The notes: a model not told the origin generated them from the letters alone. Positions 1 to 7,390 are shown, counted from the first letter of the stretch. The stretch: DNA of 14,542 nucleotides from an uncultured bacterium (GCA_903914045.1 CAIWNO010000436.1:1-14542); one strand, 5' to 3'. Program-made: numbers and translations.

Positions 1-1421
1 GCTGGCGCCAACGTTTCAAAATTGATCGCCTTGGTCTCTGGATCAAATGTTCCTGCCAACTCAATGGCGTCGCTCTTCAATGTGCACGGACCCTTGAAAC
101 CAAAAATCACCGGCTCGTACACATTCACTTTGTCTCCCGCAACCATGGTCGCCATGACATGCGTCTTCTCGCCAAAGAGCGGTCCATCAAGCAAGACCAT
201 GTTGGCCATGCGACCAACTTCAATTGTTCCAACCACGTTGCTCAAGCCAAGTTGCTTTGCGGGCCGCGTGGTCAAACACGAAAGCAATTCATCCTCGGAC
301 AAACCGCTTTGCATGGCGCGGCGCGCACGCGCTGGAAAGTCGCCGCGATTTTTCAACTTGGCCGTGCCCACGCTCACATCCACGCCAGCGTCAAGCAATT
401 GCTTCACATTGCGTGGCGCCAACGCCCATGTCTCTAAATCGCGCAACGAAACTGATTCATCTTTGCGTGGATCGCTCACGTCTGGCGTCTTTGGAAAATC
501 AAAGGTGGTCACAATTGGTAAATGCGTGGCCACCACTTCATTCAAGCGGCGGAACTCTGTGCCCGAACCTATAACGCGCGCTTTCAAGCCAAATTCCTTG
601 GCCAAACCAGCCGCGCGCAAAACATCTTGCTCATTGTTGCAATCAAAAATCACAACGGACTTTCCCTGAATCGCCGGCTCTAACGCCGCCAAAGCCGCCG
701 ACGCCTTCGGTGCATCATTGCCTTGCGGATGCGCCTTCCACACCGCGTTGGATTGCATCAACCACTGCGCGTCAAGAAGTCCTTGGCGAATCACCGCCAT
801 GGTTCCCATGAGCGCGCTGGGGTAGCGGCTGTTGTCTGGTCCGTCATCGCCAACATGAGCGAACGAAATATTTTGTCCCGCGTTGGCAACCAGTTGCTCC
901 ACCTTGCGATCATCGTTGGCCAGCAACACAACCACGCTTTCACCGCGAAAAATTCCAGTGTTGGGATTCACCGCCGCCACCGTGAAGCCCATGTCGCGCA
1001 TTTCTTTTCGCACGGCGCTTGCTAGCGTCGCCATGTTGCCCACGCGCACTTGCGGCGTAACTTTGTCATTCCAATAATGGGTCGCATCCTCAGCGGCGGC
1101 GCGCGCCGCAGCGGCGCTATCAATCATCAATCCCGCGTCGATCAATCCGGGATACATCGTCAAACCTTTGGCATCAATCACATTTGTTCCAGCCGGCGCA
1201 ATCACCGCGCCACTTTTTCCAACCGCGCGAATCCAACCATCCTCCACCAACACGGCGCCATCTTCAATGCGCTCTCCGGGCTTCACCACCACGGTTGCGT
1301 GTTCGATTAAGTCGCGGCGCACTTGCGCGGGGTACATGGCCACCGGCGGCGGGTCCTGCGCAAAAATTGCGGCAACACAAGTAAAGGACATCATTCCAAA
1401 CGAAAGAAAAAATCGGTTCAT
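1..1421 (-). CDS. Secreted amidohydrolase-fold protein lacking metal ligands (N-terminal part, runs off left edge)
   Basis: The frame is open from ATG at 1421 to the window edge, about 473 residues. It starts with a signal peptide (MNRFFLSFGMMSFTCVAAIFAQ), then a small beta domain typical of the amidohydrolase superfamily (VRRDLIEHATVVV, about 34-46; EDGWIRAVGKSG, about 60-71) and the strand that leads into the barrel, YPGLIDAGLMID (90-101). In active relatives PGLIDA is followed by HxH; here it reads GLM. Near 352-354 the usual GTD is GTA, so the late Asp is also gone. The C-terminal part matches the family (TTRPAKQLGL, then GTIEVGRMANMVLLDGP). YPSALMGTMAVIRQ resembles a degenerate amidohydrolase type that I recall from Planctomycetes and Bacteroidetes, where a second barrel domain follows; that domain would lie left of the window. 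AAGGAG at 1427-1432 supports the start. A periplasmic location is inferred; the substrate is unknown. It lies 85 bp downstream of icd on the same strand. Confidence 0.85.
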   Translation of the reverse strand, partial: MNRFFLSFGMMSFTCVAAIFAQDPPPVAMYPAQVRRDLIEHATVVVKPGERIEDGAVLVEDGWIRAVGKSGAVIAPAGTNVIDAKGLTMYPGLIDAGLMIDSAAAARAAAEDATHYWNDKVTPQVRVGNMATLASAVRKEMRDMGFTVAAVNPNTGIFRGESVVVLLANDDRKVEQLVANAGQNISFAHVGDDGPDNSRYPSALMGTMAVIRQGLLDAQWLMQSNAVWKAHPQGNDAPKASAALAALEPAIQGKSVVIFDCNNEQDVLRAAGLAKEFGLKARVIGSGTEFRRLNEVVATHLPIVTTFDFPKTPDVSDPRKDESVSLRDLETWALAPRNVKQLLDAGVDVSVGTAKLKNRGDFPARARRAMQSGLSEDELLSCLTTRPAKQLGLSNVVGTIEVGRMANMVLLDGPLFGEKTHVMATMVAGDKVNVYEPVIFGFKGPCTLKSDAIELAGTFDPETKAINFETLAP

Positions 1422-1426
1422 CAAGG

Positions 1427-1432
1427 CTCCTT
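1427..1432 (-). promoter_or_regulatory. Ribosome binding site of the amidohydrolase-like gene
   Basis: AAGGAG on the minus strand lies 5 nt upstream of ATG at 1421. It fixes the start so that a signal peptide begins the protein. Confidence 0.7.
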
Positions 1433-1506
1433 CTAGATGCCTGATGGTAGAGGGCAGCGCGCCATAAAAAAAGGGCGCATGAACAATAAGTAGTCAGTTT
1501 CTCAGT

Positions 1507-3753
1507 TCACGCCGGCGCCATTGCGTTTTCAATAATCGCATTTAGAGTGGCGCTTGGCCGCATGGCCGCCGCGGCAAGCTTTGGATTTGGGTGGTAATAA
1601 CCACCGACATCAATTGGCTTGCCTTGCACGCCATTCAACTGGGCAACAATCTCCGCCTCATGTGCGGTCAACTCCTTCGCCATTGGCGCAAAGTGTTGCG
1701 CAAGTTGCTTGTCCACCGTTTGCGCCGCCATGGCTTGCGCCCAATACATGCCAATATAAAAATGACTTCCACGATTATCCAACTCGCCAACTTTGCGCGC
1801 CGGTCCACGGTTGTGCTGCAGATACTGCGAAGTCGCCGCGTCCAGCGCATCGGCTAGAACCTTGGCGCGCGTGTTGCCAGTGCGATCCGCCAGATGTTCA
1901 AGCGAAGCCGCAAGCGCAAGGAATTCCCCAAGCGAATCCCAGCGCAGCGAATTTTCCGCGTTGAACTGTTGGACATGCTTTGGCGCCGAACCGCCCGCTC
2001 CAGTTTCAAACAAGCCGCCGCCGCTCATCAGCGGAACAATCGAAAGCATCTTGGCGCTTGTTCCAAGTTCCAAAATCGGAAAGAGATCGGTGAGGTAATC
2101 GCGCAGAACATTTCCAGTCACTGAAATTGTGTCCTTGCCCGCCTTCATGCGCTCAAGCGAGAACAGGCACGCTGCGCCGGGGGTCATAATGTGAAACTCA
2201 AGTCCCTTCATTTCGCCCTTGGATTCGTGCTCCGCCAGGTACTTCTTCACCTTCAAAAGCACCTGGATATCGTGCGCACGATTTTCATCAAGCCAAAAAA
2301 CAGCGGGGGTGGTGGAAAGTCGCGCGCGCGAAACGGCAAGCTTGATCCAATCCTGAATCGGCGCGTCTTTCGCTTGGCATGCGCGCCAAATGTCGCCCGC
2401 TTCGACCGTATGTTGCATCAGCACGGATCCAGTCGCATCAACCACACGCACAGTTCCCGCGCTCTTCATCTCAAATGTCTTGTCATGCGATCCATATTCT
2501 TGCGCTTGCTGAGCCATCAGTCCAACATTTGGAATGCTGCCCATGGTCTTTGGATCGAACGCGCCGTGTTTCTTGCAGAAGTCAACCACAGCTTGATAGA
2601 TGCCCGCGTAGGCGCGATCTGGAATGCACGCGGTGGTGTCTTGAGTCTTGCCCGCAGCATTCCACATTTTGCCGCTTTCGCGAAGCATGGCCGGCATTGA
2701 AGCGTCAACAATAATATCGCTTGGCACATGCAGATTTGTAATGCCCTTGTCACTGTCAACCATGGCAATCGCGGGACCGCGTTCGTATGCCGCTTTGATG
2801 TCCGCCTCAATCGCCTCGCGTTGCGCCGTGGGAAGTGTCGCAATCTTTCCAATCAGATCTCCAAATCCATTTTTCACGTCGACGCCAAGTTTGGCAAGCG
2901 TGGCCGCGTGTTTCTCAAAGACGGGCTTGAAGAAGACATGCACCGCGTGTCCAAAAATAATCGGATCCGACACTTTCATCATGGTCGCCTTCAAATGCAG
3001 GGAAAACAGCACGTTTTCGGCGCGCGCCGCGTCCACCTGCGCGCTTAAGAATGCAATCAGCGCCTTCTTGCTCATGAATGTTCCGTCCAGAATTTCGCCC
3101 GCGAGAAGTTTCAGTCCATCTTTCAGAATGGTCAGCGCGCCATCCGCGCCAACATGTTCAATGCGAGCCGTTGTGGCGCTAGCAACCGTGATGGACTTTT
3201 CGTTGCCAAAGAAATCGCCGCTACTCATGCTGGCAACACGTGTCTTGCTGTCACTTGTCCACGCGCCCATCTTGTGCGGCTTTTCCTTGGCGTACGCCTT
3301 CACGGCTTTGGGCGCACGGCGATCAGAATTTCCTTCGCGAATTACAGGATTGACGGCGCTTCCTTTGATCTTGTCATAACGCGACTTTGTTTCACGCTGC
3401 GCATCGTTGGCGGGCTCGTCAACATAATCAGGCAGCGCGTATCCCTGCTTCTGCAACTCAATAATGGCGGCCTTTAATTGCGGCACTGACGCGCTGACAT
3501 TTGGAAGTTTAATAATGTTCGCTTCTGGCGTAAGACACATGCGACCAAGTTCGCTTAGCGCGTCATCAACACGTTGTTCAGGCGTAATGTTTTCTGGAAA
3601 ACTGGAAATAATGCGGCCCGCAAGTGAAATGTCGCGCGTCTCAACCGCAATACCAGCGGGGCCAGTGAATGCGCGAATAATTGGCAAAAAGGAATACGTC
3701 GCCAAGGCTGGCGCCTCATCGGTGTGCGTATAAATAATGGTTGCATTTTTCAT
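1507..3753 (-). CDS. icd: NADP-dependent isocitrate dehydrogenase, monomeric type
   Basis: This 748-residue protein is the monomeric (type II) isocitrate dehydrogenase, EC 1.1.1.42. It converts isocitrate and NADP+ to 2-oxoglutarate, CO2 and NADPH in the cytoplasmic TCA cycle. Its length is close to the 741 residues of the Azotobacter vinelandii enzyme and about twice that of a subunit of the common homodimeric enzyme. Family landmarks are THTDEAPALATYSFLPI (9-25), IKLPNVSASVPQLKAA (81-96), GSAVNPVIREGNSDRRAP (131-148, holding Ser132, Asn135, Arg139 and Arg145 of the substrate site), HKMGAW (160-165), GDFFGNEKS (179-187) and DNRGSHFYIGMYWAQAMA near the C terminus. ATG at 3753 gives the family N terminus; no strong Shine-Dalgarno is visible before it. 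The gene is intact. It sits between flgM, which has its own terminator, and the secreted amidohydrolase-like gene, so it probably has its own promoter in 3754-3920. Confidence 0.97.
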   Translation of the reverse strand: MKNATIIYTHTDEAPALATYSFLPIIRAFTGPAGIAVETRDISLAGRIISSFPENITPEQRVDDALSELGRMCLTPEANIIKLPNVSASVPQLKAAIIELQKQGYALPDYVDEPANDAQRETKSRYDKIKGSAVNPVIREGNSDRRAPKAVKAYAKEKPHKMGAWTSDSKTRVASMSSGDFFGNEKSITVASATTARIEHVGADGALTILKDGLKLLAGEILDGTFMSKKALIAFLSAQVDAARAENVLFSLHLKATMMKVSDPIIFGHAVHVFFKPVFEKHAATLAKLGVDVKNGFGDLIGKIATLPTAQREAIEADIKAAYERGPAIAMVDSDKGITNLHVPSDIIVDASMPAMLRESGKMWNAAGKTQDTTACIPDRAYAGIYQAVVDFCKKHGAFDPKTMGSIPNVGLMAQQAQEYGSHDKTFEMKSAGTVRVVDATGSVLMQHTVEAGDIWRACQAKDAPIQDWIKLAVSRARLSTTPAVFWLDENRAHDIQVLLKVKKYLAEHESKGEMKGLEFHIMTPGAACLFSLERMKAGKDTISVTGNVLRDYLTDLFPILELGTSAKMLSIVPLMSGGGLFETGAGGSAPKHVQQFNAENSLRWDSLGEFLALAASLEHLADRTGNTRAKVLADALDAATSQYLQHNRGPARKVGELDNRGSHFYIGMYWAQAMAAQTVDKQLAQHFAPMAKELTAHEAEIVAQLNGVQGKPIDVGGYYHPNPKLAAAAMRPSATLNAIIENAMAPA

Positions 3754-3920
3754 GGTGGAAATTCTTTCAGCGTAAAAGTATTCAGAACAGCTGCCAAAGC
3801 ATGAACGAAATTTGCGGATGGATAGTGTAGAGAAAGACAGAACCTTGTGGCGTGGCGCCGTGTGGCGCGAGTGCCAAAGTTATTCTGGGGCAGAAGATTA
3901 GGTTGCTTCAAGTTCCGTGC

Positions 3921-3947
3921 AATAAAAAAGGCCACGTGAATGACCTT
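3921..3947 (-). terminator. Intrinsic terminator downstream of flgM
   Basis: Read on the minus strand, AAGGTCA (3947-3941) pairs with TGGCCTT (3934-3928) around a 6-nt loop, giving 7 pairs with one G-U. TTTTATT (3927-3921) follows directly. It lies about 75 bp past the flgM stop and upstream of icd, so it should separate the two transcripts. The stem is modest, but the T tract is correctly placed. Confidence 0.7.
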
Positions 3948-3983
3948 ATACATGCTTGGAATGTGCTGCAAGAATTCGTGCGG

Positions 3984-4031
3984 TTCTTAACCCACTTCTT
4001 AACCCACTTCTTAACCCACTTCTTAACCCGG
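3984..4031. repeat. Four tandem copies of a 12-bp unit at the flgM stop codon
   Basis: TTCTTAACCCAC occurs at 3984, 3996 and 4008; a fourth copy at 4020 ends in GG instead of AC. On the minus strand each copy carries TAA in the flgM frame, so the gene's own stop (4023-4025) is followed by three more in-frame TAA codons spaced 12 nt apart. The copy overlapping the gene end is the divergent one, which suggests that the unit arose by duplication of the stop-codon region. Confidence 0.95.
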
Positions 4032-4319
4032 TTCAATGTCATCAAGCAAGCGCAGCAACGCCGCGCGAAGTCGGTCAGGCGTTTCGTAGGTCCCTTGCGC
4101 AATTTCGCTGCGCGCAGCGTCAATTTTAGATTGGCGAATATCAGGCGATTGGCGAAGTTTTTCCAAGTGGCGCGCGTGGTCGGAAATTTCCACACGGTCC
4201 TGAATTTCAGTGTGTTTTGGCGCGCTGGCCGTGGTGGCCGGGGCGTCAACTTGCGTCCGCTGAATTGAAGCGGGGACGGAACTACCTTGAAGATTGTTGA
4301 TCGGCGAAATATCGGGCAT
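4023..4319 (-). CDS. flgM: FlgM-like anti-sigma-28 factor
   Basis: This 98-residue protein has the FlgM layout: a disordered, Ala/Thr/Pro-rich N-terminal half (1-40), then the sigma-28-binding helices. DRVEISDHARHLEKLRQ (41-57) matches the family pattern D-x-V-x-(I/L)-S, and the last part has IRQSKIDAARSEIAQGTYET (61-80), with the family R-x-x-K-(I/V)...I-x-x-G-x-Y pattern, followed by DRLRAALLRLLDDI. FlgM holds the flagellar sigma factor FliA inactive until the hook-basal body is complete and is then exported. AAGGAG at 4326-4331, 6 nt before the ATG, supports the start. The stop falls in a tandem repeat, and a terminator follows at 3947-3921, so the gene looks monocistronic. No other flagellar gene is in the window. 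A longer overlapping frame at 3908-4378 on the same strand has no family signal and is read as a shadow. Confidence 0.85.
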   Translation of the reverse strand: MPDISPINNLQGSSVPASIQRTQVDAPATTASAPKHTEIQDRVEISDHARHLEKLRQSPDIRQSKIDAARSEIAQGTYETPDRLRAALLRLLDDIEPG

Positions 4320-4325
4320 ACAAAA

Positions 4326-4331
4326 CTCCTT
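4326..4331 (-). promoter_or_regulatory. Ribosome binding site of flgM
   Basis: AAGGAG on the minus strand, 6 nt upstream of the ATG at 4319. It is one of the strongest Shine-Dalgarno matches in the window and favours this frame over the overlapping longer frame. Confidence 0.75.
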
Positions 4332-4337
4332 GTCATC

Positions 4338-4361
4338 ATCGACTCAATCCTTTGGGTCGAT
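4338..4361. promoter_or_regulatory. 24-bp near-perfect inverted repeat in the flgM leader
   Basis: The plus strand reads ATCGACTCAA, TCCT, TTGGGTCGAT: 10 pairs with one G-T wobble around a 4-nt loop. On the flgM (minus) strand the wobble becomes an A-C mismatch, so as RNA it would be more stable on the plus strand. It lies 6 bp upstream of the flgM ribosome binding site and in the 148-bp region between the divergent flgM and the plus-strand cluster. It has no T tract, so an operator or leader hairpin is more likely than a terminator. This role is inferred. Confidence 0.5.
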
Positions 4362-4467
4362 TCAAACAGGTGTAACAAACGCGTCCTGCGTCTTAAATGG
4401 GTCGCGGCATTCCGCTTCCGTGAGTATAGAATCGACCACTTGCGCTTCCAACCTTGAGCAAATTTTC

Positions 4468-5529
4468 ATGCAAAATAAAATCTTTAACTTCCCGCAAATT
4501 CAGCCCTTGAGGCGCAGCGCCAAGGCCATCGCAAGCGTCAAATTGGCAGTTGTTTTTGCTTGCGTCGTGCTTGCTGGGTTCTGCGCCAACGCCACGGCTC
4601 AAACAAGTGGGGCAGCCCAATCGCCAACTGGAAATTCCGGGTCGGACAAAAGCAACGGCGCCAAGCCCGATCCAAATAATGAATTAATGAATGCAGGCGA
4701 CGAGGTCGATGGCAACGTGTCGGGGTCCGCCAAGAAAGCCGCATCCACGAAAAATAAAAATACCAAGGCCGCCGCAACCCCCGCAAGCGCTAAAGACGCA
4801 TCGGCCACCGCGAATCAAGGCTCCGCACGTGGCGAGCAAAAACCACAATGGTCAGTGTTGTTAATGACATTCACCGATCAGGGACACGCCGCCGCGGCCA
4901 ACGCCATGCGCGAAGCCATTGTCACGCGATATCCGAATCTTGTAGCGGCGCGGGTGTGCGCGCTTGAGAAGGGCAGCGCGATTGTCTACGGAAGTTTTGT
5001 TGGGCTTGATGACTCCAACGCCAAGCCCGCCATTACCATGGTGAAGGCCATAGAAGAGAACGGTGTGAGGCCGTTCGCTCGGGCGTATTTGGTTCGACTG
5101 CAAACCACATCTGATCAGGCGAGTCAAGGGCCGAATGATTTGTCAAAGGTGCGCGCGCGATTTCCAAACGTGGTTCCTTTGTTCACCGTCAAGGTGGCCA
5201 CGTGGAGCGACTTTAAAAGTGGGGAGATGTCCTTCGTTGACATTCAGAAAAAAGCGGAGGCGTATTGCGCCGACCTTCGTCGACAAGGATTCGAGGCGTA
5301 TGTGAAGCATGACGCGGATGATCGTTCAAGCATTGTCACCATTGGCGTTTTTGATTCGACCGCGTATGACGTTCGCAGCACCTTGTTCCATCCAGATGTT
5401 GAAAAAATCATGCGTCAATTTCCGTCCATGCTGCTCAATGGAGAGCCACTGCTTGTGCCGCCGCCGCGAGGCTTGACCAACGCAAAACCAACGGTAAAAC
5501 CTTGCATTTTAATAGAGATTCCACGGTGA
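4468..5529 (+). CDS. Exported protein with SPOR-like domains
   Basis: This 353-residue protein has a basic N terminus, a hydrophobic segment (about 22-43, IASVKLAVVFACVVLAGFCA) and an AxA-type cleavage region (NATAQ), so it is probably exported. Residues 45-125 are a low-complexity Ala/Ser/Lys/Asn linker. Two similar alpha/beta units follow. The first, about 127-210, begins WSVLLMTFTDQGHAAAANAM. The second, about 237-300, has LFTVKVATW, then KKAEAYCADLRRQGFEAYVK, then SSIVTIGVFDS. This beta-alpha-beta pattern is like SPOR domains, which bind denuded glycan strands of peptidoglycan at division sites; the assignment is by pattern only. The frame extends upstream to 4294, but ATG at 4468 puts the signal peptide at the start, and the upstream part overlaps the flgM leader. 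The stop overlaps the GTG start of holB (GTGA), suggesting translational coupling. Confidence 0.75.
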   Translation: MQNKIFNFPQIQPLRRSAKAIASVKLAVVFACVVLAGFCANATAQTSGAAQSPTGNSGSDKSNGAKPDPNNELMNAGDEVDGNVSGSAKKAASTKNKNTKAAATPASAKDASATANQGSARGEQKPQWSVLLMTFTDQGHAAAANAMREAIVTRYPNLVAARVCALEKGSAIVYGSFVGLDDSNAKPAITMVKAIEENGVRPFARAYLVRLQTTSDQASQGPNDLSKVRARFPNVVPLFTVKVATWSDFKSGEMSFVDIQKKAEAYCADLRRQGFEAYVKHDADDRSSIVTIGVFDSTAYDVRSTLFHPDVEKIMRQFPSMLLNGEPLLVPPPRGLTNAKPTVKPCILIEIPR

Positions 5530-6638
5530 CTCTTTCGTTGCACAGCCCGTTGCTTGGTCAGCCCAAAGCTATTTCCGCGTTGACGCGAGCGTTTGCAACA
5601 GAGCGCGTGCACCACGCGTGGATTTTGCATGGACCTATGGGCGTCGGCAAATCATTCGCCGCGCGATTGTTCGCTGGCCTGGTGCTTGATCCCGCCACAA
5701 CGACCGCCAACATTGCGGCGTTCGCGCCGCCCACTGGCACAGAGGACGCCGCGCTTCTTGGCGCAGGGTCGCATCCAGATTGTGTTGTCATTCGCAAGGA
5801 GTTGGCGTCCGTAAGCCAAAGCCGCGAACTGCGCGACAAGAAGCAGTTGAACATTCCAGTTGATTTGTTGCGCGAGACGTTGATTGGCGGCGTGGACGGC
5901 GAGGGTCGCATGTTGGACTCCGCGGTGCATCGCACGCCAGCGCGCGGTCGTGCCAAAGTATTTGTGATCGACGAGGCCGAGTTGCTTGAAAGCGAGGCCC
6001 AAAATGTGCTGCTGAAAACCCTGGAGGAACCACCGCTTGGTACCTATCTTTTCTTGGTGACCTCGCGCGAGGATCGATTGCTTCCAACCATTCGCAGTCG
6101 CTGTCATCGCGTGGCGTTTGGTCCGCTTGCGCCACACGCCATGCAACAGTGGTCCGATGAATATGATTGGCAAGTTGATGGCGCGGAGCGCGCGTGGCTG
6201 TTGCAATTTGCACAAGGCAGTCCAGGTCTTGCGCTGCTTGGCTCCACGTTTGGTTTGTATCAATGGTGGCAGTCGTTGCATGGGCAATTCAAACAATTGG
6301 ACCAAGGCCATTTTCCGCCTTCGCTGGCCGAAGAAATGGTCAAATGCGCCGAGGAATATGCTGAGAAAGTAATCAAGGACAATGAGGGCGCAAGCAAAGA
6401 CGCGGCCAATCGTCAAGGCGTGAGCATGTTGGTTCGCCTGGCTGGTTTGCATTTGCGACAGCGACTTACAAACGCCGCCGCCGCCAATGATCGCCAGGCG
6501 CTTGACGACATTCAACGCGCCATCCGCACCTTGGACACATTTGAGGAGGCGGTGCGCGCCAATGTGAATTTAAAACTTGCCATGTCTTCCCTTGTCGCCG
6601 CATGGAGCCAAGCTTGCGCGCCATTGGCCACCCGTTAA
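5526..6638 (+). CDS. holB: DNA polymerase III subunit delta' (clamp loader)
   Basis: This is the delta' subunit of the clamp loader, which helps load the beta sliding clamp on DNA. With the GTG start at 5526 it has 370 residues. The N terminus (SPLLGQPKAISALTRAF) and VHHAWILHGPMGVGKS (Walker A GPMGVGKS, 36-43) match the family. So do GSHPDCVVI (82-90), VFVIDEAELL (Walker B-like, 145-154), NVLLKTLEEPP (about 160-170) and the SRC motif in IRSRCHRV (191-193). Unlike E. coli delta', the P-loop looks intact, and the zinc-binding cysteine cluster expected after it is absent. An in-frame ATG at 5502 would add 8 residues and overlap the upstream gene by 28 bp. GTG 5526 gives a 4-bp GTGA overlap and a start closer to the conserved LLGQ, so it is preferred; AGAG lies upstream of it. 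DnaX is not in the window. Confidence 0.93.
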   Translation: MTLSLHSPLLGQPKAISALTRAFATERVHHAWILHGPMGVGKSFAARLFAGLVLDPATTTANIAAFAPPTGTEDAALLGAGSHPDCVVIRKELASVSQSRELRDKKQLNIPVDLLRETLIGGVDGEGRMLDSAVHRTPARGRAKVFVIDEAELLESEAQNVLLKTLEEPPLGTYLFLVTSREDRLLPTIRSRCHRVAFGPLAPHAMQQWSDEYDWQVDGAERAWLLQFAQGSPGLALLGSTFGLYQWWQSLHGQFKQLDQGHFPPSLAEEMVKCAEEYAEKVIKDNEGASKDAANRQGVSMLVRLAGLHLRQRLTNAAAANDRQALDDIQRAIRTLDTFEEAVRANVNLKLAMSSLVAAWSQACAPLATR

Positions 6639-6777
6639 TTCCATTCACAAAAAATGTACGGCGTGATACACGGACCAAACACAATACAAGCAGCGCACGT
6701 TAATCCATTCCATCATCCATGTAACCAAGCGCATGCATTTCAAAACGACTCGCCTCTTGAAATAATTTCCGCAGGCA

Positions 6778-7305
6778 ATGACCAGCAACGAACTAATTCA
6801 CGCCATGAACACAATGCAAGAAATCGAACGAGTTTGGATTGCGCGCGCAATGCCCGTCTTGCCTGCTGGCGCTGTAATTTGGAAAATTCAGCAAGGCTAT
6901 TTACCGCAGCATTCTGTTCGTGATCAAAACTTTCGCGAGGGGCGTATTCGTTCAGTTGAATTGGTCGACGGATCAATACAATATTTTCACACCATCAAGC
7001 AAGGTCAAGGCGTGGTGCGGCAAGAAACCGAACACGCGCTTGATCAAGCCACATTTGAATCGCTCTGGCCGCAGACGCAAGGCAAGCGCATTCGCAAAGT
7101 GCGCCACCGCGTCAGCGAAGGCGGACTGACGTGGGAAGTGGATCAGTTTCTTGATTTGCCCCTAGTCATGGTGGAGGTTGAACTTGCAAGCGAGCACGCG
7201 CCGTGTGATTTTCCCAAGTGGCTTGCTGGCGACATTGTGCGCGAAGTTTCCCATGATCCGCGCTATCGCAATCACGCGTTGGCGGTGCACGGCGTACCTA
7301 AATAA
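6778..7305 (+). CDS. CYTH-domain protein (triphosphate tunnel family)
   Basis: This 175-residue protein has the CYTH fold signature of alternating charged strands: EIERVWIARAMPVLPAGA (15-32), IWKIQQGYLP (34-43), RIRSVELVDGSIQYFHTIKQ (56-75), RQETEHAL (81-88), KRIRKVRHRV (103-112), TWEVDQFL (118-125) and VMVEVEL (130-136). CYTH proteins bind triphosphates in a tunnel and include inorganic triphosphatases, thiamine triphosphatases and class IV adenylate cyclases; which reaction occurs here cannot be told. The N-terminal ExExK motif reads EIERV (15-19), so the Lys is Val. The other acidic and basic strand residues look present. Starts at 6805 (M10) or 6814 (M13) are also possible; M13 would put EIER close to the N terminus, as in many relatives, and no strong Shine-Dalgarno decides. 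It sits 139 bp after holB and 83 bp before atpC. Confidence 0.85.
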   Translation: MTSNELIHAMNTMQEIERVWIARAMPVLPAGAVIWKIQQGYLPQHSVRDQNFREGRIRSVELVDGSIQYFHTIKQGQGVVRQETEHALDQATFESLWPQTQGKRIRKVRHRVSEGGLTWEVDQFLDLPLVMVEVELASEHAPCDFPKWLAGDIVREVSHDPRYRNHALAVHGVPK

Positions 7306-7354
7306 TCTGCCAATCATCCCAAAAATCGCTAGAAACCTTGCTAACATCACCGCC

Positions 7355-7390
7355 CTGAGACTTTATAAAAATCTGAGAGTTTATAAAAAT
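7355..7390. repeat. 18-bp tandem duplication leading into the atpC start
   Basis: CTGAGACTTTATAAAAAT (7355-7372) is followed at once by CTGAGAGTTTATAAAAAT (7373-7390), with one difference in 18. The second copy supplies the AT of the atpC ATG (7389-7391). No clear Shine-Dalgarno is present. Each copy holds a TATAAAA element, so the copies could act as -10-like or AT-rich initiation signals, but that is inference. Confidence 0.9.

Noticed and set aside
1459..1478. GCGCC/GGCGC inverted repeat after icd with a run of seven A/T
   Set aside because: The T run is in the 10-nt loop, not after the stem, so it does not fit an intrinsic terminator.
3750..3971. 73-codon minus-strand frame upstream of icd
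   Set aside because: It crosses the flgM terminator and the icd leader, and no family signal is visible.
3908..4378. 156-residue minus-strand open frame overlapping flgM
   Set aside because: Low-complexity, Arg-rich translation with VKKW repeats from the 12-bp repeat. The FlgM frame has family motifs and a ribosome binding site.
4294..4467. 58-codon upstream extension of the SPOR-like gene
   Set aside because: It overlaps the divergent flgM start and leader and would bury the signal peptide. ATG 4468 fits better.
5652..6515. 287-codon minus-strand frame opposite holB
   Set aside because: It is a shadow of holB, whose frame has clear clamp-loader motifs.
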